Assembly: GCA_963971535.1 (NCBI GenBank)
Contig: OZ020585.1
Location: 25,531,104-25,595,103, forward strand
Direction: 5' to 3'
Origin: Notolepis coatsorum
Lineage: Eukaryota > Chordata > Actinopteri > Aulopiformes > Paralepididae
DNA length: 64,000 nucleotides
Both the position numbers and the translations under genes were made by a program. Below are positions 1 through 10,322 of the stretch, one piece after another (position 1 is the stretch's first letter; the number at the start of each line of letters is the position of its first letter). The notes under the pieces are model-generated. The model saw only the letters and a list, made by a program, of their open reading frames with translations. It did no database searches and was not told the origin of the DNA.

Positions 1-370
1 TGACATCACCGTTTACAAGTCCGCCTTTTATTTATCCCATAAATCATAATACGCGATAGTGTCTTCTTGGTTCGACAGCAGTGAATTCTCCGTGGAGTTT
101 CTCGGAGTCCCGCTCGGGTCGGTCCATTATTTCACATCCCATGGGGGGTGTTTCCTCATTTTCATGACCATATATGGATAATCATGCACGAGCATTGACG
201 GTAGAACAAAGTGGTATTCATCAACACGGAGGACCATAGAGCCTGCGTACGCACGTGTGATGAATGCCGACTTCCCTGTGCGTACGCTAGTTCTACATTC
301 CGTGCTTACGTGTGGAAGTAGGTCAAGTTCAAAGTCCACGTTGATGCATGAGGGCCCAGGAGTGAGAGTG
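1..370. other. Unassigned single-copy-looking DNA with a minus-strand open frame
   Basis: No gene is recognised here. On the minus strand, 127-339 is free of stops and would encode about 70 residues ending in HPPWDVK, with a hydrophobic and aromatic run (VDEYHFVLPSMLV). I see no convincing splice sites around it and recognise no family. It could be the tail of a gene or element lying left of the window, or chance. Confidence 0.2.
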
Positions 371-930
371 GTGATTAGAGTTACTGTTAGTTCATGTGAT
401 TAGAGTTACTGTTAGTTCATGTGATTATAGTTACTGTTAGTTCATGTGATTATAGTTACTGTTAGTTCATGTGATTATAGTTACTGTTAGTTCATGTGAT
501 TATAGTTACTGTTAGTTCATGTGATTATAGTTACTGTTAGTTCATGTGATTATAGTTACTGTTAGTTCATGTGATTATAGTTACTGTTAGTTCATGTGAT
601 TATAGTTACTGTTAGTTCATGTGATTATAGTTAATGTTAGTTCATGTGATTATAGTTACTGTTAGTTCATGTGCTTATAGTTAGTGTTAGTTCATGTGAT
701 TAGAGTTACTGTTAGTTCATGTGATTAGAGTTACTGTTAGTTCATGTGATTAGAGTTACTGTTAGTTCATGTGATTAGAGTTACTGTTAGTTCATGTGAT
801 TAGAGTTACTGTTAGTTCATGTGATTATAGTTACTGTTAGTTCATGTGATTATAGTTACTGTTAGTTCATGTGATTATAGTTACTGTTAGTTCATGTGAT
901 TATAGTTACTGTTAGTTCATGTGATTATAG
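371..930. repeat. 25-bp minisatellite, first block (about 22 copies)
   Basis: Tandem copies of a 25-bp unit containing GTTACTGTTAGTTCATGTGA run without a break from 371 to 930. Copies differ mainly at one site (GATTATAG versus GATTAGAG), and the two variants occur in blocks, as expected when neighbouring copies are duplicated several at a time. The same array resumes at 1620 beyond a LINE insertion. Confidence 0.95.
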
Positions 931-1619
931 GGGGCAAGGGCAAGGCTAAGAGAATCATTAAAGACTCCAGTCACCCGAACAACTGCCTCTTTGAACTGCT
1001 GCGGTCAGGCAAGCGATACCGGAGTCTCAAGGCGAGCACAGAAAGACTCAGAAGAAGCTTCTATCCCCAGGCCATCAGGCTGCTAAACGAACAATGAATG
1101 AACACTACACAACAACAACCACCATAGATCCTCCCCTACACAACAACAACCACCAAACGCACATAGCACACACATCCACACGCACACACTCACTTTAAAC
1201 AAACACACTGTAGCACCCACTCCACACACTTTATAGCACACACCCACTTTAAACAAACACACTGTAGCACCCACTCCCCACACTTTATATTTATTGATGA
1301 AGGATTGCACTACAACTCGTACACCTTACTGTAAATTGTACCTAAATTGTACCTCATCCCATTTCTGCTTTGCACTATATAGTACTGTACATTAGTACAC
1401 TGCATAGTATTGTATATTATATGGTAACTCAGAACATTGTACATATGTCTATACCGAACACTGTGACCTCATTTTCTTCTTCTAAACTACATGCTATACT
1501 ATGTTATTTGATACTATCTTGTCTAGCACAGTCTCTGGAGCGTAACAGTAAGAAGCATTTTGTATGAAAGTATTCTGTACTTCTGTATGACAACTATTAA
1601 AGAAACTTGAAACTTGAAC
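931..1619 (+). mobile_element. 5'-truncated LINE 3' end inserted in the minisatellite
   Basis: From about 933 the + strand reads the C-terminus of a non-LTR retrotransposon ORF2. It includes IIKDSSHPNNCLFELL and RLRRSFYPQAIRLLN and ends at the TGA at 1095-1097. About 520 bp of 3' untranslated sequence follow, ending in short TTGAAAC-type repeats (1598-1618), a LINE-style simple-repeat tail. The minisatellite lies on both sides. TATAG occurs before 931 and again from 1620, compatible with a short target-site duplication, although the tandem target makes its length ambiguous. The clade is not certain; the C-terminal pattern is that of CR1/L2/Rex-like fish LINEs. Confidence 0.75.
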
Positions 1620-1861
1620 TATAGTTACTGTTAGTTCATGTGATTAGAGTTACTGTTAGTTCATGTGATTAGAGTTAGTGTTAGTTCATGTGCTTATAGT
1701 TAGTGTTAGTTCATGTGATTAGAGTTACTGTTAGTTCATGTGATTAGAGTTAATGTTAATTCATGTGATTAGTTACTGTTAGTTCATGTGATTAGAGTTA
1801 CTGTTCGTTCATGTGATGAGAGTTACTGTTAGTTCATGTTATTAGAGTTACTGTTAGTTCA
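1620..1861. repeat. 25-bp minisatellite, second block
   Basis: The same 25-bp unit as 371-930 continues for about ten copies. These are more diverged than the first block, with 1-2 bp deletions and substitutions, as is usual at the edge of a tandem array. Confidence 0.92.
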
Positions 1862-2181
1862 TGGTTTGTTTTGTTCTTTATCAGAAGTAGATGTTATGGC
1901 ATTTTTGTAAGTTTGGGTCCCGGGGAGACACCAGCTGAAAATGTTTAGGAACCCCTGCTCTAGCACAGTGATACTCAGGAGCCATATTGACAAAAAGGTT
2001 TTTGAAAGAGCTACATTACAGAAACCACCCCGTTCCTCAACCAAACCAACATCAGGCTACTAATAGGTACAAGGCAAGCTATGGAAAAGCATGATCATGT
2101 GGTAAGTGCTGTACGGGTCGGCTACTGAAATGTATTACCATGGCAACCACAGGTCCATAACTGGAGGGAGAGGGAGAGGGA

Positions 2182-2233
<52 letters not shown>

Positions 2234-2745
2234 ACGTTCCGTGATGCCGTTGTAAATTAGGCCTTCTGAATTGCAAGACGATAGTCACAAAGCAGACAAA
2301 CACACTTTCCTCCACAACGAAAAGAAAAACTCCAGTCCCCCATCTTAGAATGCCCTGTAGTCGACTCCTCTTCCCGCTTGTATTTTATAATGTCTTTCAA
2401 CATTTTAGCTTCATGTAACATTCCACTGACACGCACAGGTGCAGAACACGCGACCCCAAGACACATTCTAATGGGTGGTTCAGGGGGAGAGGAGAGGGTG
2501 TGTCAGATTGTTGTAACTAATGGGAAATTATAATGACCATTACCAGCAATTATCCATGCCTTTAACACATTTTGTGTGCATAGGTGTATAAAGTGTATGT
2601 TTTGGTAGATCTCAGCCTATCTTTCACACTGCCGTTGATGTTGAAAAGGGGTGGAAACATACTCCATGAAAGTTTAAAGTCGCCAGACACAGGTAATTCA
2701 CCCTTGTGAAAAGCACTGTGCCTTTACATTCGCTAAATGTTACTG
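1862..2745. other. Intergenic stretch with old repeat debris
   Basis: No gene seen. 1945-1990 (CCCCTGCTCTAGCACAGTGA and following) resembles decayed hAT-type terminal sequence. 2164-2231 is a purine microsatellite. The remainder (2232-2745) shows no recognisable element. Confidence 0.4.
2164..2231. repeat. GGGAGA/GA microsatellite
   Basis: Three GGGAGA-type units pass into about 26 GA dinucleotides. The strand is pure purine. Confidence 0.95.
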
Positions 2746-2831
2746 TATTGATTGATTTATTGATTGAACATTTTATTAACAGATTGCAGAATGGGTACAA
2801 TACAGTACGGCTCAATACACACAATTGTTAA
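2746..2831 (-). mobile_element. 3' tail of the TCAA-tailed LINE, left part
   Basis: Read on the minus strand this is the 3' end of a LINE family seen many times in the window: TACTGTATTGTACCCATTCT, then CAATCTGTTAATAAA, then repeats of TCAA. It stops exactly at TTAA (2828-2831), where the element at 2832-3692 is inserted. The tail resumes at 3693. Confidence 0.85.
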
Positions 2832-3692
2832 CTCATTCAGCGCCAGAGGGCACCGTTTACTGTTACTGTTGAAAGGCCAGCGCTTTAAAGTATACGAATA
2901 CGTGGCGGTGTTTGCAGGGCTAAAACTATATTATATATCATAGCTATGGATATAATACTATTGCCCATTTGACATCGAGTATCTATCGTTCAATTTGTGA
3001 AAAATAAATCTTTTCATCGATACATTCCCGTTTTATACCGTGGTGAATATGAGTATAGTTTTAGAGTAATCCTGTCTAATCCCAGAAAACGACGCTATGC
3101 AGAAATACGTGCATTTCACTAAAAACTTGCCGTTTCTCACCTGTATACGCTACTATTTCGAAATCGTTTTTCTATGCTTTGATCGTCACCAACGGAATAC
3201 GTTACACACACACATTACACACATACGCTCGGATCGCAGTGAAGGAATTCTTGGATCAACGCAAGATTGATACCATATAGCCCTTACCTTGACTAGGATG
3301 TACTCCAAAAAGAATATTCCAATTATCTGATCGCCATTCCAAGTATTGATGTCATAATCCAACATAATCCACCAAAGAACAGAACCGGGAGTGCTTGATT
3401 CTCCTCAATCCATGCCCGACAAGGAAAACTCCGCCCGGACACTTTAGATTGACGCACAGTCCAAGACAGAGAGTTTCAAAGGATGTGCAATACCGGCCGC
3501 AAGGCGGTAGGCGGCGGTATTGGACGTTTGAGATCTCAGACTCATTCCCAATGATAACACAGGCTCCCTCGATGGATTATGAATGGAAATATCGAATAAA
3601 AGAAATAACGACCAAAACCAGAGAAATCTCGGGTCTGGCGCCCAACCGCTGGCGAGTTAACCCAATTTATCTCGGGTTTGGCCTCCATTGTG
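2832..3692. mobile_element. TTAA-target (piggyBac-like) non-autonomous element, copy A
   Basis: An 861-bp segment flanked on both sides by TTAA (2828-2831 and 3693-3696). Removing it with one TTAA restores the sequence of the LINE 3' tail, which reads CACAATTGTTAAGGGGATGC elsewhere (for example 45655-45674). The ends are weak inverted repeats of the pattern CWCWTT...GCCA, shared with copies B (5993-6876) and C (17444-18367). TTAA duplication and length fit non-autonomous piggyBac-superfamily elements. No transposase is present. Confidence 0.75.
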
Positions 3693-3838
3693 TTAAGGGG
3701 ATGCAGACCAGAGAAAGACTTCCGTCTTGTTTACATCAGGGTCCCCCATTTTCAATTCATCATAACATTTATGACATACAGATACACAGTACTGTTACAT
3801 CCAGACATTTATGACATACAAATATACAGTACTGTTGC
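3693..3838 (-). mobile_element. 3' tail of the TCAA-tailed LINE, right part
   Basis: Continuation of the LINE tail interrupted at 2831. On the minus strand it contains GGGGGACCCTGATGTAAACA and the GCATCCCCTTAA block found in the other copies (for example 55848-55901). The proximal part has two diverged copies of a TATGTCATAAATGTC segment. Confidence 0.8.
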
Positions 3839-4028
3839 AGTATTGCTCTACTGCAAGCCATTCAAGTTAGCGCAGCAACCAGGAGCATGCAGGAGATAAT
3901 CAAACGTGCACCCAACTGAATGCAGAAATAGCAGTATAGAGTTAGTGAAAGTAAAGTGATGCAGTGGTTTTCAGAAGGGTGAGTTACCCCTTTTCAACAT
4001 CAATGGCAGTGTGAATGTCGTTTAACAC
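3839..4028. repeat. Dispersed repeat fragment shared with 10620-10865
   Basis: The segment with CAGTGGTTTTCAGAAGG and TTTTCAACATCAATGGC recurs, diverged and slightly rearranged, at 10620-10865. This marks a dispersed repeat. It is probably part of a decayed DNA transposon, but I cannot place the family. Confidence 0.6.
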
Positions 4029-4455
4029 TAGGGTTGGGTACCATTCACATTTCAACCGATACCAGAACCTGCACCAGTTCCTGGAAATCAGTACAGGTAC
4101 CCAATTAATTACCTTTTTTCAGTACTTAACTCTCTCTCCCAAGTCCAAACTTCTCAATTTCAACATTGTCATTTATATAGAACATTTGGTTATTTATTGT
4201 TGTGTAACACACCACACAAAATGAATCACATGATCATGTATTATGTTTTTAAATGTTTAAATATCAACATCTGGCCATCCTCAGTAAATATTATCAAACT
4301 CCAAGCCAGTAATATACGTATATATTTGTGGAAAAGGCTCCCTCTTGTCTGGAATATTAAATTGGTATATTAAATTTTTATACTAAACATGTAAAGGTAC
4401 CGTAATTTGATACCGATTGATCAAGCGTGAATCGGTACTCGGTAGTACCAAGCCA
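4029..4455 (-). mobile_element. hAT-type non-autonomous element, truncated (TAGGGTTGGG end)
   Basis: It begins with the terminal sequence TAGGGTTGGGTACC. Read in reverse it is homologous to the element at 32301-32696, whose 8-bp target duplication assigns the family to hAT. The distal part (GGTACTACCGAGTACCGATT on the minus strand) matches the beginning of that element, but the last 45 bp or so, including the second terminus, are missing. The homologous copy at 7150-7542 is truncated at nearly the same place. Confidence 0.65.
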
Positions 4456-4930
4456 CATTTACCACCTACTGTACGAATACAAAAATAGTTTCTAAAATAG
4501 AGTCTCTGGTAACGGTGAGAAGTCCAAATTAGACTGCTACGGTAAAATACCAGTTTAAAAACATCTTTGTAAATGGAGATCTTTTTGGAGATTAGTTAAA
4601 GAGCTGCAACATAATCGTCGAAGAGCTGCATGTGACTCATGAACCACAGTTTGAGTATCACTGCACCACCATCAGGCCAAGGGTTTTGACACCTATTGAT
4701 TATGGTGACCCCATGGCCTTTCCTCAAGCTCCCTCATCAGGCCAAACCTTCCATTTTTAAATGAGCACATTACTGTATGTTATCCGAATCCTTGATAGTA
4801 CCGTGGTCTCACATCCCTAATTGCTAGGGCTCGGAGGTATATCGAACATGAAGGTAATACCATCATCGATCCGTGCAAACGTGTCTTTTTACAACCCCCA
4901 CAGAGCACAGTGCAAACCCAGCTCGCTGTG
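4456..4930. other. Decayed DNA-transposon sequence, no gene
   Basis: 4640-4664 contains TGAACCACAGTTTGAGTATC followed by ACTGC, which looks like a hAT terminal sequence. 4785-4900 may be upstream parts of the transposase remnant that starts clearly at 4931. No intact frame. Confidence 0.4.
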
Positions 4931-5429
4931 GCATTTAAGCAGCCTCTCCCTGCTAAGTCGGACCAGGCTAGGGGAATAACAAACACCATGGGTTTCTACC
5001 GCAACAGATCTGCGACCCTACAGGTCTTAGACTTAAAGATATGTTGAACGTGACTGAGCCCCAGTGCCAAGTTCCCTCTCATCTGCATTTCAGCCAACAA
5101 GTCATATCAGCCCTAACACAAGCTGTATGTGTCCATGACTCATCCAAGGCATCAGGTATTGCTCTCACCACCAATGGGTGGATATCTGGGGCTACAGAGA
5201 GCTATTCAACAGTAACTGCCTACTTCATCACCTCGAGTGGGACATGAAAAGTCACGTCCTGCAAACTCGGCCCGTTTATGAACAGCACACACCTGGCAGA
5301 GGAGCTGAAGGAGGCAGTGTCAGGATGGAAGAGGCCCGGGGGCACAAGTCCTGCCACAACAGACAACGCTAGAAATATTGTGAATGCAATCAGTGCAGCT
5401 GGACCGGTCCCCCAAATTGGATGCAATTG
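4931..5429 (+). pseudogene. hAT transposase remnant (ZBED1-like), broken
   Basis: Across at least two frames the + strand reads pieces of a hAT-superfamily transposase. They include AFKQPLPAKSDQARGITN (4931-4984), MLNVTEPQCQVPSHLHFSQQ (from 5041) and ALTTNGWISGATESYSTVTA (5161-5220), then MKSHVLQTRPVYEQHT and TTDNARNIVNAI in other frames. The TxGWTSR...YxxVTAHFI and TTDNARNIV blocks are hallmarks of the catalytic core of ZBED1-like hAT proteins. Stops and frameshifts separate the blocks, so no functional enzyme can be made. The N-terminal BED finger and C-terminal dimerisation region are not recognisable. It may have supplied transposase for the hAT elements around it in the past (inference). 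Confidence 0.8.
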
Positions 5430-5560
5430 AAAAGCATTTATGTTTTGCATTTATTTGCATAAACCATGATTTCAAAACCGAGGTACATATCCAACCATGA
5501 CTTCAAAACCGAGGTACATACCGAACCAAGTTTTTTGTGTATCGTTACCCTCCTATCCAT
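5430..5560. repeat. Tandem TTCAAAACCGAGGTACAT segment, hAT terminus
   Basis: Two adjacent diverged copies of a block with ATTTCAAAACCGAGGTACAT (5468-5533) are followed by TGTGTATCGTTACCCTCCTA. That is a decayed form of the hAT end GTACGGTTACACCCCTA seen intact at 7133-7149. It is probably the right end of the hAT copy carrying the transposase remnant. Confidence 0.5.
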
Positions 5561-5894
5561 GTATACACATCGTAAAGACTACACATACTGTATATTTTCA
5601 GGTTATCAAAAGAAAATCCCAGCAGCAGTATTAACAAACCTAAAGAATAAAAAAAAGTATAAAAAACGGTATAAAACGGAAATGTACCGATGAAAAAACA
5701 ATCCGTTTCGTACATGTTGACTGCAAGCAAGTCATTGATAAGCGACGGCTGTATTAGACCCATAGCCATAATTTAAGATATATTTTAAGCACTCGCAAAT
5801 TTCCCCGTCCTCCCATTGATTAAAGCGGTGGCGTGCTAGCCCTAATTTGGTCATATAGGCGTGGCGGTCAATGAGGTAAGGGTATCGAGACGAC
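5561..5894. other. Unassigned, AT-rich
   Basis: No gene or recognisable element. Short A-runs and TATA-rich sequence only. Confidence 0.4.
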
Positions 5895-7149
5895 TAGGGG
5901 TGTAAAGGTACACGTATCCATACCAAACCGTTTCAGTGTGTACCGTACCGTACCGAACGGCTGTGTACCGAACGAATACACCGGTATGTTAACACTTTAA
6001 CCGCCGAAAACGCAAAAATCTGTCATCGAAATCATATTTCCTTTCCGGAGCTCTGAGACACAGTGCTGATCTCCTCTCAACTCTCTAGCGGTTCAAGAGC
6101 GCCATCTGGTGGCCGATCGGCAGATCGCCAACCGGATATTAACCTTTGAACCAGTAGTACTCATGCAAATGTGGTCCGGCCACTCTATAGCTCCCGCGAC
6201 TCCATCTTGAAACACTGGATAATAGATCGCTCGCCCTAACTCAATAAACAACGTTATTTGGACGTATATACTATTATACAACCTGGAAATGGATCGGGCA
6301 TTTCTACATCCCATAATCGAAAAGGGTCTACTCCACGCTGATCGTCCAACGGCGTTAGGAACATACGGTAAGATTCAGCGTTATATTCTAACGTGTTCAA
6401 TATAAACTGCTATGATGAACATATAGATATGACCCACTCTGGATGAATCATCTAACTCTGCCCACGGAATTATAAACGATCCCCCGCCCATCCGGTCATC
6501 ATCAGATCATACGTAGATCATTCTAGAAGTACGTCCAGTTGAAATTTTTCATCTCGCGCCGATCGCTACCAAACTGTATTTCATCATCAATATAATGCAT
6601 TTAGGGCTATAAATCACGTTCTGAAGAAAGCTGCAGAAAACGATAAAAACATACTTATACTTTAGACCATATTTTAGTATGAATATGTGAATGAAAAACT
6701 TTAACGTTGCTACACCCTGAACAATACATATAGGACATTGAATGGGCCATAATAATGGCAATGTAGCAATAGAATTTAAAAAGTTATAGCCCTGCAAAGA
6801 AGGGGAACTTCTCCATAGACAAATAGAGCTGGCGAGGGATGGTAAATTATGAATTTAACCCATGGCGATCAAAGTGTTAACCACTAACGACCGCCCACCG
6901 GGAGCTGTTTTTTTTCACAATCTAATATAATTATTATAATTTTTTTTTTTACAAGTCGATTATTAATTTCAATATAGAACATTCGTTGACAGCCCTACAA
7001 GTACAATTAGTTACTGCACACTACATCACCCCTGAGTGGAACATGGAAAGCCAAACTTTCCCCCACTGTACCGAAAACCCGTACCGAACCTTGACTTCAA
7101 AACCGAGGTACGTACCGTACCGTGGTTTTTGTGTACGGTTACACCCCTA
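5895..7149. mobile_element. hAT-type element (TAGGGGTGTAA ends), interrupted
   Basis: It starts TAGGGGTGTAAAGGTACAC and ends in the reverse complement TAGGGGTGTAACCGTACAC, a good terminal inverted repeat of the kind found in fish hAT elements. Without the nested insertion at 5993-6876 the element would be about 370 bp, too short to encode anything. The flanking 8-mers (GAGACGAC and GTACTACA) do not match, so a target duplication is not visible. Confidence 0.7.
5993..6876. mobile_element. TTAA-target (piggyBac-like) non-autonomous element, copy B
   Basis: An 884-bp segment flanked by TTAA at 5989-5992 and 6877-6880, sitting inside the hAT element 5895-7149. Its inverted ends are clear: CACTTTAACCGCC on the left, and CACTTTGATCGCC read inward from the right. 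It shares the end pattern with copies A and C. No coding capacity. Confidence 0.8.
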
Positions 7150-7542
7150 GTACTACAGAGTACTGATTCACGTGAGATCCACCGGTGCCACATTTCGGTA
7201 ATGCAAAAACAAAACAAAAAGAAATCTTTTTTTTCAGTCCGATGACGTCAATGTATCGTTTACCGCGAAACTAAGCGTATGAAGTCTGCCGTTAGTTCAC
7301 GTCAACGTTCACGTGCACAATACACGTTTACCTAGGATTTTACTTGATTCAACAACGCTTGCTGCAATATTATACATTATATATATATTAACAAATTGTT
7401 CTAAATAAATGATAATGATAATAAATCATTTGAAGCTTGGACACATTTTCTACAACTGAGGTAGGTAGATTAAATTTTTAGACACTAAAGTACCGATATC
7501 GATTCACAGGCACGGTTCAAATGTGAACGGTACCCAACCCTA
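7150..7542 (+). mobile_element. hAT-type non-autonomous element, truncated, second copy
   Basis: Homologous to 32301-32696 (shared CGTCAACGTTCACRYGCACA and TTTACCTAGGATTTTACTTG blocks). It ends in GGTACCCAACCCTA, the inverse of the start of the copy at 4029. The first 45 bp or so of the element are missing. The two truncated copies face each other around the hAT transposase remnant. Confidence 0.7.
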
Positions 7543-7741
7543 GATACGATTCTAGCTCTACTACTTCCCCCCAGACTGACACATAAACACATTAACATTT
7601 CTACTCGTGTGTGATGTACATGTACAGTCTTTCCAGTGGTGATTCATGTGCATGTTACCTGCCACCTCCGCAAACAGCCGCTGGGAACCACTGGAGCGCT
7701 GGACGATAGACCACTGCAACACCTCCGGTATTCTGAAATCA
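7543..7741. other. Unassigned short intergenic stretch
   Basis: No gene or element recognised. Confidence 0.3.
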
Positions 7742-8223
7742 TGGGAGAGAGAGAGCGGGGGAGAGAATTAAGGAATGTGAATGAGAGCCTTGACATTAAG
7801 TGGTTGTAGCTACGGCTGTGGGGGTGCTGGAGACACGATCCAATAGACTTTTATACACGGCCTGAGTCTCCTGAACACGGAGAGACCAATCCCAAGTGGA
7901 TCTGCACTCTCTTGGCCGAGCTATAGTCACTTTTCCGCACCTACTCCCGAACTCCGCAGGCACAGAGTGCCCACGGAGTCTCTCTGGATTGCCCAGAGAT
8001 CTAGGTTTATCAATCTGCGCATGCAGAGTTGAGGAGTAGGTGCGGAAAAGTGACTATAGCTCGGCCAAGAAAGTGGCGATCGACTTGGGATTGGTCTCTC
8101 CGTGTTCAGGAGACTCAGGCGTATACAAGTCTATTGGATCATGTCTCCAGCACCACCACAGCCGTAGCTACAACCACTTAATGTCAAGGCTCTCATCCAC
8201 ATTCATTCATTTTCTCCCCCAGC
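7742..8223. repeat. Large near-palindrome (about 200-bp arms)
   Basis: The arm at about 7742-7958 is repeated in inverted orientation at about 8030-8223. For example, GGTGCGGAAAAGTGACTATA at 8039 is the reverse complement of the block around 7931-7951, and the GCTACAACCACTTAATGTCA block at 8165-8187 mirrors 7788-7814. A central loop of about 70 bp separates the arms. It could be a hairpin-type miniature element or a local inverted duplication. Arms differ by a few substitutions and a short indel. Confidence 0.85.
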
Positions 8224-8675
8224 TCTCACCCAGCTCTCCCATGAGCTCAATGTAACGCGGAAGTGCAGTAGTCTATATATTGAATAACGTCCATACTGCA
8301 ATCTACCAATGATAATAGATATGGGCAACTCTTTTTGGGAAGTAAGTACTCTATGTCTCCGAGAGAGACAAACGTCACTCTAGTGCAGAAATACTAGGTC
8401 CATGTGTGACACAAAGAGATTGGCCGTCACTGAGAGACGTGTGTGAGGCCCTGGGGCGATGGTAGCACAGCGGTGAATGTATGCCCCCAGACTAGAGGCT
8501 ACCACTGTAGTAGAGCTACTGAAAGGGCTTTGAACTACAGTACATGAAAAGGAAATCTAAATTCTAGACTCGACTTCAAAATAGGATATTTGAAATCGTA
8601 TCACAGTTGCAATATCTGATGAAAATAATCGCAATATGATCATCTAAAGCTGTCTGACCTCCTTTTCACCTCTGC
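8224..8675. other. No gene or element recognised
   Basis: Ordinary mixed-composition DNA. No open frame of note and no terminal repeats. Confidence 0.3.
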
Positions 8676-8818
8676 GTACGTGTGTGTGTGTGTATGTATG
8701 TGTCCGTGTGTGTATGCGTCTGTGTCTGTAATGTCTGTGTATGTGTCTGTGTCTGTGTCTGTGTGTGTGTGTGTGTGTGCGTGCGTGCATGTGTGCGTGC
8801 GTGCGTGCACCTGGGCAT
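8676..8818. repeat. Interrupted TG microsatellite
   Basis: TG dinucleotides with TGTATG, TGTCTG and CGTGCG interruptions. The long open frames on the opposite strand are products of the repeat. Confidence 0.95.
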
Positions 8819-9329
8819 GCGGAACGCAGATGTTTGGGTAGAGTGTGTTGAAACGTAACGTCTCCGGCGTAGACATCTATTAGCGACCCCTTGCGCAAGA
8901 CTGCTTGTTCCATTCATTCAAACAACTTGGTTTTATGTAATCCCCTGGTCTTAAGTAACCCCCTGGTCTTATGTAACCCCCTGGCCACGCCGGCGGCACA
9001 GCGCCGAGAATGAAATGAGATCTAGATGGCATGCCGTGAATCAAATGAGGCAGTTTGAAAATGCCTACCGAGGCTGGAAGGCAAACGCCTGCCTCTCAGG
9101 ATGAGTAGCATTCTCCCCCTCTGAGACTCTGGAACTTCTGAATCGAAACTCACCTCAAAGACTTTCTGGGTGTCCTTTGCTGAACCCACCCGCCCTGCCT
9201 TTTATTTACCCAGAAAACGTTTACCGAGCTGAGCTCTCAGCCTTTTCTATTGGAGCCACTGCTTCATGCTTCACAGATTCAATTCAATTCAGTTCCACAC
9301 ATTGACACCTGGGAGCTGCTCTGTGCCGA
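8819..9329. other. No gene; short triplicate of TCTTATGTAACCCCCTGG type
   Basis: 8932-8983 holds three tandem diverged copies of an 18-bp unit (GGTCTTATGTAACCCCCT). The rest is unassigned. Confidence 0.4.
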
Positions 9330-10322
9330 ACACAGTACCCACAGTACCCACAGTACCCACAGACCACAGTACCCACAGAACCCACTGACCACAGTACCCA
9401 CTGACCACAGCACCCACAGACCACAGCACCCACAGACCACAGCACCCACAACCACAGTACCCACAGAACCCAGACCACAGTACCCACAGAACCCAGACCA
9501 CAGTACCCACAGAACCCAGACCACAGTACCCACTCACCACAGCACCCACAGACCACAGTACCCACAGTACCCACTCACCACAGCACCCACAGACCACAGC
9601 ACCCACAGACCACAGTACCCACAGTACCCACAGAACCCACAGACCACAGTACCCACAGTACCCAGACCACACAGCACCCACAGACCACAGCACCCACAGA
9701 CCACAGCAGCACCCACAGAACCCACAAAACCCACAGACCACAGTACCCACAGACCACAGTACCCACAGACCACAGTACCCACAGACCACAGTACCCACAG
9801 CACCCACTGACCACAGCACCCACTGACCACAGCACCCACTGACCACAGTACCCACAGACCACAGCACCCACTGACCACAGCACCCACTGACCACAGCACC
9901 CACTGACCACAGCACCCACTGACCACAGCACCCACTGACCACAGCACCCACAGACCACAGCACCCACTGACCACAGCACCCACAGACCACAGCACCCACT
10001 GACCACAGCACCCACTGACCACAGCACCCACTGACCACAGCACCCACTGACCACAGCACCCACTGACCACAGCACCCACTGACCACATCACCCACTGACC
10101 ACAGCACCCACTGACCATAGCACCCACAGACCACAGCACCCACTGACCACAGCACCCACAGACCACAGCACCCACTGACCACAGCACCCACTGACCACAG
10201 CACCCACTGACCACAGCACCCACTGACCACAGCACCCACTGACCACAGCACCCACAGACCACAGCACCCACTGACCACAGCACCCACTGACCACAGCACC
10301 CACTGACCACAGCACCCACAGC
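9330..10322. repeat. 16-bp minisatellite (about 1 kb)
   Basis: Tandem units of CCACAGCACCCACTGA or its variants (CAGACCACAGTACCCA). The left 400 bp is irregular, with 8-9 bp sub-units such as TACCCACAG. The right 500 bp is highly homogeneous. Because the unit lacks stops, long frames exist on both strands (for example a 356-codon minus-strand frame of repeating SVGAVVSGCCGQWVLW). These are rejected as genes. Confidence 0.95.

Noticed and set aside
371-930. CRISPR-like regularly spaced repeats
   Set aside because: Units are directly contiguous with no unique spacers, and the context is vertebrate. It is a minisatellite.
5041-5247. Possible domesticated ZBED-type gene
   Set aside because: The hAT transposase blocks lie in different frames with stops between them and no splice sites, so it is a decayed transposon.
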